Below the pieces are notes generated by a model that was given only the letters and a program-made list of their open reading frames with translations, was not told the origin of the DNA and did no database searches. The position numbers and the translations under genes were made by a program. Shown here piece after piece: positions 46,612-55,081 of a stretch of DNA of 64,000 bases. The number at the start of each line of letters is the position of its first letter. Positions within the stretch are counted from its first letter, which is position 1. This DNA comes from an uncultured Phycisphaerales bacterium (lineage in GTDB: Bacteria; Planctomycetota; Phycisphaerae; Phycisphaerales; SM1A02). Location: positions 18,805 through 82,804 of the forward strand of contig CAJQQE010000022.1 in the NCBI GenBank assembly GCA_905480395.1. The letters run 5' to 3'.

Positions 46612-47528
46612 TCGCGATATGCCTCGATCAGTCGGTTGACGCCGTCCTTGCCGCCAAGACTCAACCCGTGTTCCATGCCCACGATCCCTTTAAAACCACG
46701 CTGGTGAATGTGACGGAATACGTTTCGGAAATCGATTTCCCCGGTGGTCGGCTCGCGACGCCCGGGATTGTCGCCGACCTGGAAGTAGGCGATCTCGCTC
46801 CAGGCTTGATCCATATAGGGAATGAGGTTCCCCTCGGTGATCTGCTGGTGATAGAGGTCATCAAGGATCTTGCAACTCGGACTTCCGACCGCTTCGCAGA
46901 TCATGAACGCCTGTGGCATTTCGGTTAGGAATAATCCGGAATGATCACGGCGGTTCAGCGGTTCGAGCACCATCACCAGATCATGGGGCTCGAGAATTGC
47001 GGCGCATCGCTTGAGATTCTCGATCACGTTGGCAGTCTGGAAGTCCCACGCATTGGACAGGCTGTATCTTCCGGGGACCACGGTCATCCAGCGAGCGCCG
47101 CAACGCTTGGCGATCTCGACTGCCTTCTTCATCTTGGCTTCCAACCTCGCGGTCATCGCGGAGTCGCGCTTGACGAAGGTCTCCTCGCCGAAGTTACCTT
47201 CGGCGACAAAGACGCCCATCTCGATCTCCAAGCGTTTCATCTCATCGCCGATGCGTTTCTGCTCCTCATCGGAGCGGCCCGGCATGCCGTTGTCCTCCCA
47301 CGCGCGAAACCCCTGCTCATTGGCGAAACGAAGCTGGTCGAGGTGGTCGGCACCGGAGATGGCATTGAACATGCCGAAGTGCGGCGCATATTTGAGATGA
47401 AACGTGGCCCCTGGGTCCGCCGCCTTTCCGGGTTCCAGATCGGCAGCGCCGGCCAGCCCGGTCGCCAGACCGGCGACCGTGGCGCCTCCCGCAGTGGAGA
47501 TGAACGTCCGTCGTTCGATGTTGGACAT
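46590..47528 (-). CDS. Tat-exported hydroxypyruvate-isomerase-like TIM-barrel protein
   Basis: A 312-residue protein. The N-terminus E-R-R-T-F-I-S-T-A-G-G-A is a twin-arginine signal (about 5-28). The rest is an AP-endonuclease-2-type TIM barrel close to the Hyi group: V-L-E-P-L-N-R-R-D-H at 187-196 (metal-binding E189), W-E-D-N-G near 77, and G-M-E-H-G near the end. Hyi-like enzymes isomerise hydroxypyruvate or sugars. An exported member next to Gfo/Idh/MocA enzymes suggests action on oxidised sugars in the periplasm. It overlaps the ApbE-SMP-30 gene by 22 bases and follows the Gfo/Idh/MocA gene by 27. Confidence 0.87.
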   Translation of the reverse strand: MSNIERRTFISTAGGATVAGLATGLAGAADLEPGKAADPGATFHLKYAPHFGMFNAISGADHLDQLRFANEQGFRAWEDNGMPGRSDEEQKRIGDEMKRLEIEMGVFVAEGNFGEETFVKRDSAMTARLEAKMKKAVEIAKRCGARWMTVVPGRYSLSNAWDFQTANVIENLKRCAAILEPHDLVMVLEPLNRRDHSGLFLTEMPQAFMICEAVGSPSCKILDDLYHQQITEGNLIPYMDQAWSEIAYFQVGDNPGRREPTTGEIDFRNVFRHIHQRGFKGIVGMEHGLSLGGKDGVNRLIEAYRECDEFRA

Positions 47529-47555
47529 ATGTGATTCCTCCTTGTCGGTCTCGAC

Positions 47556-48869
47556 TCAACCTTCGCTGCGACGAGCGTCGTCGGATCGATTCATCCGCGT
47601 CTTCCCAGGCACCGGAACCGGCGGATTGCTGGTCTCCGCAAACTCCATAATTTCGGGCATCAGATCTTGGTCGCTGTTGAGCGCCTCTTCAAAGGTGATC
47701 ACTTTGCCGGTATACGCTGCTTCTCGGCCCATGATCGCGGTGAGCGTGCTCTCCGCGATCCGCTGGCCTTCATTCAGGTATGGACCACTCCCTCGGATCG
47801 AGGCTTGGAGATCCATGTGCTCCTGCACATAGGGGTTCTTCTGCGGCCCCTTGAATCTCCACGCGTTGGGCCCCGTGAGTTGAGCACGACCGGAGCTCAG
47901 CTTCGCGGTTCCTTCCGAACCGGTGATCAATTCTTCGACGCGGCCGTCCGTGCCGACCTGCTGCCGACACATGCTCATCGCGAAGCGATCATCGGGGTAT
48001 CCGTATTCCAGACCGAAGTGGTCGAAGATGTGTCCGTATTGATCGGTCGTCCTCGCCTGACGTCCTCCGACCCCGAACACCTTCTCCGGCGGCGACTGAA
48101 AAGCCCAGTTGATCGCATCGAGATTGTGAACATGCTGCTCGACGATATGGTCACCGGAGAGCCACGTGTAGTAGAGCCAGTTGCGAATCTGATTCTCCAT
48201 GTCCGATCGATCGTCTCTCGCATCAACGTTCCAGAGTCCACCCATGTTCCAGTAGCAGCGGGCGGCCAGAAGCTTCCCGATGTCTCCGCGATGGAGCCGT
48301 TCCATCGCCTCGAGATAACACTTCTCGTGCCGACGCTGCGTGCCCGAGACCACGGAGAGCTTCTTCGCCTTTGCCGCCGCCGCACCCTCCATGACTTTTC
48401 GAATGCCGCTCGCGTCGACCGCCACCGGCTTCTCCATAAAGACATGCTTGCCACCGGCCACGGCGGCTTCAAAATGCTGGGGGCGAAATCCGGGCGGCGT
48501 GGCGAGAATCACCATGTCGCAGTCAGTTCCAATCACGCCTTGAAAAGCATCGAAGCCCACGAACTGCCTTGATTCAGGAACATCCACCCGGTCCCCGTCA
48601 CGCTTCTGCAAGTTATCGCGACTGCCTTTCAGCCGGTCCACGAAGAGATCTCCCATCGCATGAATCTTGACGTTCGGTCCGGCTTCGAGTGCATTCACCG
48701 CAGCGCCGGTGCCTCGCCCACCGCATCCGATGAGACCGACGGTGATCTCCTCTTCGCGGCGGGGCATCGCCCCGAGGATCGATGGTGCGGCAGAAACGAT
48801 CGCCGGCATTGCGGCAACCATTCCCACGGAACGAACGAAGTCACGGCGATCAAGGCTTTGGTCGGTCAT
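47556..48869 (-). CDS. Tat-exported Gfo/Idh/MocA family oxidoreductase
   Basis: The ATG at 48869 has GGGAG eight bases upstream and gives 437 residues; an ATG five codons earlier lacks a site. Residues 8-30 are a Tat signal (D-R-R-D-F-V-R-S-V-G). The NAD(P) Rossmann part has V-G-L-I-G-C-G-G-R-G-T-G (about 46-57), V-I-L-A-T-P-P-G-F-R-P and the catalytic-lysine motif M-E-K-P-V-A. A second domain follows, with D-H-I-V-E-Q-H-V-H-N-L-D near 235-246. These enzymes oxidise a sugar hydroxyl with a tightly held nucleotide, as in exported glucose-fructose oxidoreductase. It is similar to the other oxidoreductase two genes upstream. Confidence 0.92.
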   Translation of the reverse strand: MTDQSLDRRDFVRSVGMVAAMPAIVSAAPSILGAMPRREEEITVGLIGCGGRGTGAAVNALEAGPNVKIHAMGDLFVDRLKGSRDNLQKRDGDRVDVPESRQFVGFDAFQGVIGTDCDMVILATPPGFRPQHFEAAVAGGKHVFMEKPVAVDASGIRKVMEGAAAAKAKKLSVVSGTQRRHEKCYLEAMERLHRGDIGKLLAARCYWNMGGLWNVDARDDRSDMENQIRNWLYYTWLSGDHIVEQHVHNLDAINWAFQSPPEKVFGVGGRQARTTDQYGHIFDHFGLEYGYPDDRFAMSMCRQQVGTDGRVEELITGSEGTAKLSSGRAQLTGPNAWRFKGPQKNPYVQEHMDLQASIRGSGPYLNEGQRIAESTLTAIMGREAAYTGKVITFEEALNSDQDLMPEIMEFAETSNPPVPVPGKTRMNRSDDARRSEG

Positions 48870-48926
48870 CGGGGAAACTCCCATGCGAGGGTGATTCGGA
48901 AGACGGTCTCGCCGCTCCGAAGAATT

Positions 48927-49835
48927 TCATTGTCCAGCTTTGTTGATTTGGTCCATTCTGTCCGCGACATCGATCAGCCAGGCACGATCGCCACCGCTGA
49001 TCTCCGCGGTCATCCAACCTTCATATCCAATCTCATCTAACGCATTCATCACCGCCGGCCAATCGCAGTCGCCCTCAAGAAGGCCGACATTGAATCCTTC
49101 CCAACGGCCCTCCTGGTCGAGTTTCTCGCGGCTGTATTCCTTGACATCGACCTTCATGACCCGAGGCCCGAGAATCCTGATCCACTGCTCCGGCCAGCCA
49201 TACGCGACGAGATTCCCCACATCCAGATACCAGCCCACTCGCGGGCTCTGGAATGAGTCCACAAACTCCGCTGCTTCGCGTGGGCTGAGAAGGAAGTTGT
49301 TCCAGACGTTCTCGAAGAGGATATTGATCCCTGCGGCTTCGGCATCCGGGACGACTTTGAGAATTTCTTCCCGACTGCGATTCCAGGCCTCGTCGTACGG
49401 CATCCCCTTCCGAACGACCGCTGGCACCACGAGTACCGAGGTGGCGCCATACGCCTTCGCATCTTGAATCGCTTCGCGGATCGCCTCGACACACTTTGCC
49501 CGGACGGCCGGGTCGTCATGGTTCAACGGGCTGGTCCAGTGCTCACTGCACACCACGCCATGAACTGGAAGCCCGGTCGCCTTCGAGGCCGCCACGACCT
49601 CGTCGACGGTCCATGAATTCGGACTCGGCAATTCGACCCCGTCAAATCCGAGTTCTTTCAACAGACGAAACTTCGCTTCGAGCGTCTCGCCGTCCTTGAC
49701 CATCTCGATCTTCACGGCCTTCTTCATGGATCGCTCCGAAGCCTTCGGTGACGACGCGCCGACGCCGACTGGCGGAGCCGAGGACGCACCAAGCATGGAG
49801 GATACGACCACCAGCAGAATCATGACTCGAATCAT
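48927..49835 (-). CDS. exported sugar phosphate isomerase/epimerase-like TIM-barrel protein
   Basis: A 302-residue protein with a signal peptide (M-I-R-V-M-I-L-L-V-V-V, about 1-19), not of Tat type. The barrel (about 40-295) is of the xylose isomerase-like/AP endonuclease 2 type. It carries G-F-D-G-V-E-L near 64-70, I-L-F-E-N-V-W-N-N (metal-binding Glu), V-G-W-Y-L-D-V-G-N, V-K-V-D-V-K-E-Y and W-M-T-A-E-I-S-G-G. It lies between the two Gfo/Idh/MocA genes (58 and 57 bases away). A 3-keto-sugar isomerase, epimerase or lyase role is inferred from the family and neighbours. Confidence 0.87.
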   Translation of the reverse strand: MIRVMILLVVVSSMLGASSAPPVGVGASSPKASERSMKKAVKIEMVKDGETLEAKFRLLKELGFDGVELPSPNSWTVDEVVAASKATGLPVHGVVCSEHWTSPLNHDDPAVRAKCVEAIREAIQDAKAYGATSVLVVPAVVRKGMPYDEAWNRSREEILKVVPDAEAAGINILFENVWNNFLLSPREAAEFVDSFQSPRVGWYLDVGNLVAYGWPEQWIRILGPRVMKVDVKEYSREKLDQEGRWEGFNVGLLEGDCDWPAVMNALDEIGYEGWMTAEISGGDRAWLIDVADRMDQINKAGQ

Positions 49836-49893
49836 CAGTGCTCCATGAAGATCGTCTTGATCGCGATATTGAGAACTCGATCGCCTCGACGGC

Positions 49894-51237
49894 TCAGCTG
49901 AACTTGTAGACCCCCGGCTGCGGGATCACGATTGGCGGACGAGGGCCGAACTTCGGATCCGCCGGAACAATCTCTTTCTGCGAATTCATGATTTCGTCCC
50001 AAGTGATGGTCCGTCCGCTGTAGCCAGCTTCTCGGCCCATGAGCCCCATGGCCACCGACTGCGTCATCCAATCACCGTCATTGATCAACTCCCCGTCGCG
50101 GATTGCTTTGAAGAGTTCATTGTGCTCGGTCTGATACATGCTGGGGGTCGCACCTTTGAATCGAAACGAGGTGGCGCCGTCGTTGAACTTGAGATTCGAC
50201 TGCCTCGGCGCCCATCCGTTCACGAAGCCAATGCCCTTGCTCCCCGCGATCCAGTCGGTGTTGTCGTTGGAGCAGTTTGGCACCTGGCGGCAGGTCAGGA
50301 AACCACGAGCGCCGTTCTCCCATTCGTAGATCACCGCGAAGTGATCAAAGATGTCTCCACGCTCGGCACCTTCCCGAAGCCCTCGCCCCGCCAACGCCGT
50401 TGCTTTGACCGGAGGCTTGTTGCCCATTGCCCAGTTCATCTTGTCAACGCTATGAACGGCCTGCTCGACGATGATGTCGCCGGACAGCCAATTCTGATGC
50501 TGCCAGTTTCGCAACTCGAAGTCCATGTCGGTCATTTCGGGCGTTCGAGCACGGGTTCCCAGTGGCCCCGTGTGATAGGTCGAGTGAATCGATTCGATCT
50601 CGCCGAGCGCGCCGTCGTTGATCTCGCCGTACATGGCTCGTTCAGGCATCGAATACCGCCAACAGAACCCGGACATCAGCTGCGTCCCCTGGCTCTTTGC
50701 CTTTTTCGCAGACTCCATCACGCGACGAAGCCCCGGCATGTCGGTGGCCATCGGCTTCTCGCAGAAAACATGCTTCTTTGCCGTCACCGCTTTCTCAAGA
50801 TGGTCTGGCCGGAAGCCGGGAGGCGTTGCCAGAATCACCACGTCCACACCACTTTCGAGAACCTTGTCGATCGCATCGAAGCCCACGAACTGGCGTTCCT
50901 GATCCACCATCACCCGGGTCCCGTGCTGGTTCTTGAGACCGTTGTAACTGTTCTTGAGACGGTCCTCGTAGACATCACCCATCGCCCAGAGCATCACCCC
51001 CGGGTCGGCGTTGATCGCCTGATTGGCCGCACCGGTGCCTCGCCCACCACAACCGACCAGCCCGACCTTGAGTCGGTCCCCAGCGGGCGCGGCGCCCCAG
51101 ACCGGCATCGCGAGGCCAGCGATCGAGCCGGTCGCCCCAACCGCGGCGGCGGCCTTGACGAAATCGCGTCGATCCACTCCTTGAACAGCGGAGCCTTCAA
51201 TTTTGGTCGGAGCGTCAGGGTTTATCTTGTGAGTCAT
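49894..51237 (-). CDS. Tat-exported Gfo/Idh/MocA family oxidoreductase
   Basis: A 447-residue protein with a Tat signal (D-R-R-D-F-V-K-A-A-A-A, about 22-48). The Rossmann motif is V-G-L-V-G-C-G-G-R-G-T-G (about 58-69). V-I-L-A-T-P-P-G-F-R-P-D-H follows, with C-E-K-P-M-A as the catalytic-lysine motif and D-I-I-V-E-Q-A-V-H-S-V-D in the second domain. It is a paralogue of the gene at 47556-48869. The C-terminal P-x-F-G-P-R-P-P segment is common in planctomycete members. Together the two may oxidise different sugars or positions. It is the second gene of the leftward operon. Confidence 0.92.
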   Translation of the reverse strand: MTHKINPDAPTKIEGSAVQGVDRRDFVKAAAAVGATGSIAGLAMPVWGAAPAGDRLKVGLVGCGGRGTGAANQAINADPGVMLWAMGDVYEDRLKNSYNGLKNQHGTRVMVDQERQFVGFDAIDKVLESGVDVVILATPPGFRPDHLEKAVTAKKHVFCEKPMATDMPGLRRVMESAKKAKSQGTQLMSGFCWRYSMPERAMYGEINDGALGEIESIHSTYHTGPLGTRARTPEMTDMDFELRNWQHQNWLSGDIIVEQAVHSVDKMNWAMGNKPPVKATALAGRGLREGAERGDIFDHFAVIYEWENGARGFLTCRQVPNCSNDNTDWIAGSKGIGFVNGWAPRQSNLKFNDGATSFRFKGATPSMYQTEHNELFKAIRDGELINDGDWMTQSVAMGLMGREAGYSGRTITWDEIMNSQKEIVPADPKFGPRPPIVIPQPGVYKFS

Positions 51238-51318
51238 GGAGATCTCCAGTCAGTCCGCCTGGGCATCAGACGGTGCAAAGCAATGATTCGAAGAACGGGA
51301 GGAGCGAGCTACTCAATT

Positions 51319-52155
51319 TCAAGGATCACAGACGAGCCGGACACCGACCCAGTCGTTCGATGCGAGCCACCACGGACTCTTGGGAATCTGTGGATCGCCG
51401 GCGTTCCATTCAATGGTAAAAGGCATGCGATAGTCGAGGCCGACATCGGCGACAGGATCGATAAATGAACCGCCCATCGCGACGTAGGTTCCATCCGTCG
51501 CCACCGCGTATTCACTGACATTGCCCCAGATGTCATGCAGTCCGTTGTCATCCACAGGCTTCGATCCGACGGCCTGAGTTGAGTACTCCGAGTTTTCCTC
51601 GAACCACCCCTGCGCGAGCCTCGACTCGGCATCATCGATTCCACTGCTGGTAAGAAGAAAACGCATTTCGGCCTCAGTGGGTATCCGGATCGTCCGGCCG
51701 GTCTTGATGCTCAGCCATTCAAGAAACTGTTTGACCGCCGCAGGACTTGCACTCAGTAAGGCGTAGCCAGCGTGCCCGTAACCTCGATCCGCCAGCACGT
51801 ATGGCTTGCTTGGCCGGGTCACGGCATCCGAGTCGGGCGTACTCTCGCCGGCATCTGTATCAAGGTTGAAGATGAAGGCGTCGTAGAGATCCCACGTCGC
51901 CTCTGTGGTCGAGACGTAGAACGCCTCGATATCGTCGCCGGGGGCGATCGGCTGCATCTTCAGGGTGACGCTGGTTCCTTCGATCGGCAGCTCGAATGCG
52001 GCCAACCCCGGATCGGGCGTCGTCGATGGCACTTCAGCAACCGGTTTCGATGCCTCGGCATTCACCATCGTCGTGGTATCCGCCTTGTGGCAGCCCGTCA
52101 GGACAACAGAAGAGATACCGAGCATGACGGCGACCGTGTTGATCATGATCATCAT
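51319..52155 (-). CDS. lipoprotein with divergent formylglycine-generating-enzyme (FGE/SUMF1-like) domain
   Basis: The start at 52155 has an AGGGCGG just upstream, and a lipoprotein signal follows (S-S-V-V-L-T-G-C, Cys about 22). The 278-residue product contains an FGE-like fold: Y-V-S-T-T-E-A-T-W near 82-90, R-I-P-T-E-A-E-M near 158-165, G-L-H-D-I-W-G-N-V-S-E-Y near 205-216, M-G-G-S-F near 226-230 and V-G-V-R-L-V-C at the end. The paired active-site cysteines of true FGE are not recognisable. It is therefore more likely a structural or binding member than an enzyme that activates the sulfatase at 21966. It is the first gene of the operon running down to 44755. Confidence 0.75.
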   Translation of the reverse strand: MMIMINTVAVMLGISSVVLTGCHKADTTTMVNAEASKPVAEVPSTTPDPGLAAFELPIEGTSVTLKMQPIAPGDDIEAFYVSTTEATWDLYDAFIFNLDTDAGESTPDSDAVTRPSKPYVLADRGYGHAGYALLSASPAAVKQFLEWLSIKTGRTIRIPTEAEMRFLLTSSGIDDAESRLAQGWFEENSEYSTQAVGSKPVDDNGLHDIWGNVSEYAVATDGTYVAMGGSFIDPVADVGLDYRMPFTIEWNAGDPQIPKSPWWLASNDWVGVRLVCDP

Positions 52156-52553
52156 GACCGCCCTGCCGTCTCGAGCCCGATGATCAACCGTGTTTCGCCA
52201 CCCGCTAATGGTCATTCACACACTCCCGCTCTCCGGCCACCGTCTGGGGGGCGGAGCCGATACCGGAGTCGGCATCGGGATTCATATCTGTCTACCGGCG
52301 ATCGCCACCGGAAGTTCGTCAAACGTTCGCCACCGTCTACCGACGATGCTTCGTCAATCCGCGCCGTGGTGGCACGATGAACATCAGCACCCCGCAGTTG
52401 GAGTACCGAGCCGCCATGATCGCTGTTTCTGATGCTGGGGTCCAGTACTTCCGAGTGGAAGGTCAGGAATTCGATCTGCTGCCGCCAGGATTCCGGTCCG
52501 ATCATCGATTCGGACGCGAGCTTTCGCTCGCCGAGGAATCCGCCAGCGATCGA
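52156..52553. other. intergenic region, 398 bases, no supported gene
   Basis: This region holds the promoter for the leftward six-gene operon and the 3' flank of the choice-of-anchor-B gene. Frames on both strands lack ribosome sites, hydrophobic patterns or recognisable motifs. I see no clear terminator for the gene ending at 52554. Confidence 0.5.
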
Positions 52554-54815
52554 TCAGGATGTCCAGTTGAGCAAGAGGATGCCCAGATCGATGCCATCGA
52601 CCACCCCGTCGAAGTTGAAGTCGGCCGGAGAGTCAGATTCACCCCATGAAGCGAGGAAAACCCCGAAGTCGCTCCCATCGACTTGGCCATCGTTATCCAA
52701 ATCTCCTGGAAGTATGCCAGCACATCCCCAGTCGAGTAGCTCCAGTTGATCCACCGCCGCTACGACCGTCGAATCTTCGCCCAGATCGCGAACGGAGAAT
52801 CGGAGCCTGACCGGAGAGGCCGCCGATGGCCCAGAGAGGGACAGATCCACCTCGATCCACTCAGATGTGCCATACGTCACCAGATCGACCAGAGACCACG
52901 TCGTACCGCCGTCGTGCGACATCTCCACTTCGAAGCGGTCTTCAGCCGCGATCACATTTTCTGACTGAAGCCAGCGCCGATACCTGATGGTCGGCCTGAT
53001 CATTCCGAGCGGATCCAACGGCGGCGATTCCAACGTCGTCACTCCACTGTCCACGTCCCCATCCCCGGTGCCGGTCATGAAACAGCCTCCATCATCGGCC
53101 CAACCGCTCATCGGTCCGAACACGTCGCCAGGACCCGGTACCCGACGGTTCCAGATTCCCGTCGACGCATCGTCCGATCGAAGACTGAATGACCAACCGT
53201 CATCAGACTCGCCATCCTCAGATTCCATCACCAAGAGATCGTCGGCCACCATCGCTTCAAACGGACCATTCGGATCGACCAGAGTTTCGCCAACCAGATT
53301 CTCCGCGATGACGTCAAAGACCACTTCGTCCGGACACTGATTCGATCCCGGAAATCGCACGTCAAACTGCCCCACGACTTCGGAAGGAACCCCGACCGCC
53401 ACGCCTGCGGCTCCACTCTCAAATTGATACTCCATCGTCACGGCCGACGCCTCGGTTCCCTGAATCTCGACTCGGATCACCGCACCCGAAGATCCAATCA
53501 AGTCCGGGATACCGTCCGGGTATTGAAAGCTCGATACCTCTTCCTCAAGCCGAAGCACGAACAGTCCGTGTTGCATGTCGCTCAACAGGATGGTGCCAGA
53601 AGGGAGGAACGGATCAACCCCCCAACAACCCTGGTAGCCGGTCGCATCTGACTCTGGATACGTATCGAACGAGCCGACCTCATGGAGGGAATTGCCATCC
53701 GCCTCCAGAACTCGAAGGCCCGTCTTGTAATTCGCGGCGTAGAGCTTGCCATTCAAGAAGAAGCAATTGTGATTATTCGAGCTCTTCCCATTGCGCTGAG
53801 TCTCGCCGAGTACCGGCGCATCGAGATCAGAGATGTCAATGCATTGCCACGTGGAGTGATTGCTCGTTTCATCGTTCGAGTAGAGCCATTTGAGATCACT
53901 GCTCGGAGAAGATTGATGACTGTATCCCGCGTTGGGCCACGTGATTCTCGAAAGCAACACGCCAGCGGGATTAATCTCTTCTGGACTACCAAAGTCAACG
54001 ATCGAAACACCGGTATCCGTACCGCCGTTATTGAATCCGTCGTTCAGAAATCCAATCAAGTGACCACGGTAATCCGCATCTGGTCCCGTTTCGGGATAGA
54101 CAAGCAAATTCGCATCATGCACGTAGCGATCAGGCCGACTGCCCATGAGAACTGGCATTGCGGGGTCATCGTTGACGCTGTACATGCGGAAGTCAGATCC
54201 GCATCGAGCGAGGATTCCGAGTGCCGGACAGGCAACCAGGTTATGCGCCGAACCCACCCCCACGTCGCCGAGAAACTCGACGACGCCGGCGTCAATTGAT
54301 GACATGTCGAAAACCAGCGTCCCGCCAGCTTCGCCGTCAACGTATGCATGATCTTCGATGGTCTTGACATCCCCCCACAACGATGACGTCCCGCCTCGAG
54401 GGTGAATGTGGACGACCACCGGATCGTTGGGATTGGTCACTTCGACCCACGCGACCGATTCTTTCGTGGTGACGATTCCGTACTCGCGCCCTGATGCGGA
54501 AACATGGTGCCAGAGGTCCGAGCCATTTCCGGTTCCACCGAGCACGTTGACAGGAATCTGCGCCGCAAAGATGACACCGGATCCGGCATCGTCCCAATTT
54601 GATCCGAACCCATTGGTACCGGCCAGAACGATCTCGCCAGGAATGGATGGCTCAGGATTTCGTTTCGGATCGCCCTCGTGACCGACCGCCACTGAGAAGA
54701 CGGTCCAAACGGTCAAGGCTCCGACCAGAGTTGCTCGACACTGAAGGACCTCGCTCAAGGCGTGGCAGAGAGTCGTACGGATCTTGGATGTTTCGATCAA
54801 ACGGAAGAGGAACAT
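52554..54815 (-). CDS. choice-of-anchor-B family secreted protein with dockerin-like end
   Basis: The ATG at 54815 has AGGA five to six bases upstream, giving 753 residues; the frame is open 27 codons farther. A hydrophobic signal segment lies about 26-44. The mature start G-H-E-G-D-P-K-R-N-P-E-P is shared with the next gene. Residues about 70-420 form a LVIVD-type propeller: S-G-R-E-Y-G-I-V, V-V-H-I-H-P-R-G-G-T-S-S-L-W-G-D-V-K, H-N-L-V, Y-V-H-D-A and S-H-Q-S. This is the choice-of-anchor-B family. About 430-680 are beta-sandwich domains, and two dockerin-like D-L-D-N-D/D-F-N-F-D loops end the protein. A secreted binding or scaffold role is likely; activity unknown. Confidence 0.85.
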   Translation of the reverse strand: MFLFRLIETSKIRTTLCHALSEVLQCRATLVGALTVWTVFSVAVGHEGDPKRNPEPSIPGEIVLAGTNGFGSNWDDAGSGVIFAAQIPVNVLGGTGNGSDLWHHVSASGREYGIVTTKESVAWVEVTNPNDPVVVHIHPRGGTSSLWGDVKTIEDHAYVDGEAGGTLVFDMSSIDAGVVEFLGDVGVGSAHNLVACPALGILARCGSDFRMYSVNDDPAMPVLMGSRPDRYVHDANLLVYPETGPDADYRGHLIGFLNDGFNNGGTDTGVSIVDFGSPEEINPAGVLLSRITWPNAGYSHQSSPSSDLKWLYSNDETSNHSTWQCIDISDLDAPVLGETQRNGKSSNNHNCFFLNGKLYAANYKTGLRVLEADGNSLHEVGSFDTYPESDATGYQGCWGVDPFLPSGTILLSDMQHGLFVLRLEEEVSSFQYPDGIPDLIGSSGAVIRVEIQGTEASAVTMEYQFESGAAGVAVGVPSEVVGQFDVRFPGSNQCPDEVVFDVIAENLVGETLVDPNGPFEAMVADDLLVMESEDGESDDGWSFSLRSDDASTGIWNRRVPGPGDVFGPMSGWADDGGCFMTGTGDGDVDSGVTTLESPPLDPLGMIRPTIRYRRWLQSENVIAAEDRFEVEMSHDGGTTWSLVDLVTYGTSEWIEVDLSLSGPSAASPVRLRFSVRDLGEDSTVVAAVDQLELLDWGCAGILPGDLDNDGQVDGSDFGVFLASWGESDSPADFNFDGVVDGIDLGILLLNWTS

Positions 54816-55001
54816 CTGCTTCCTAGCCAAATGGTGCGGGAACAACTGACACGCACTTTCGTCACTGGCGATTCCAAATGATAGACCGGTTTTCAATGAT
54901 CTCGAGCATGAAAGCCGACTATTCGATGACTTTGTTGGATTTCAGACGCATGGCCGCAAGCAAGCTCCGAGACCGCAAGATTCTCCCGCAGCCCAAAAAA
55001 A

Positions 55002-55036
55002 GATATCGGCCCGAATTCAGGATTCGGGCCGATATC
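55002..55036 (-). terminator. strong terminator after the second choice-of-anchor-B gene
   Basis: A 15-bp perfect stem (55002-55016 with 55022-55036) and a 5-base loop. On the minus strand it is followed by TTTTTTTGGG. It lies 45 bases past the stop codon of the gene at 55082 and separates it from its paralogue. Confidence 0.93.
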
Positions 55037-55081
55037 GCCGGGGTCAATTTCATCCATCCAATGGATGGATTTCGCAATCGC

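Noticed and set aside
52212..52505. Leftward frame of 97 codons between the sugar operon and the choice-of-anchor-B genes
   Set aside because: Composition is Arg-rich and irregular, with no ribosome site or recognisable motif; it looks like a chance frame.
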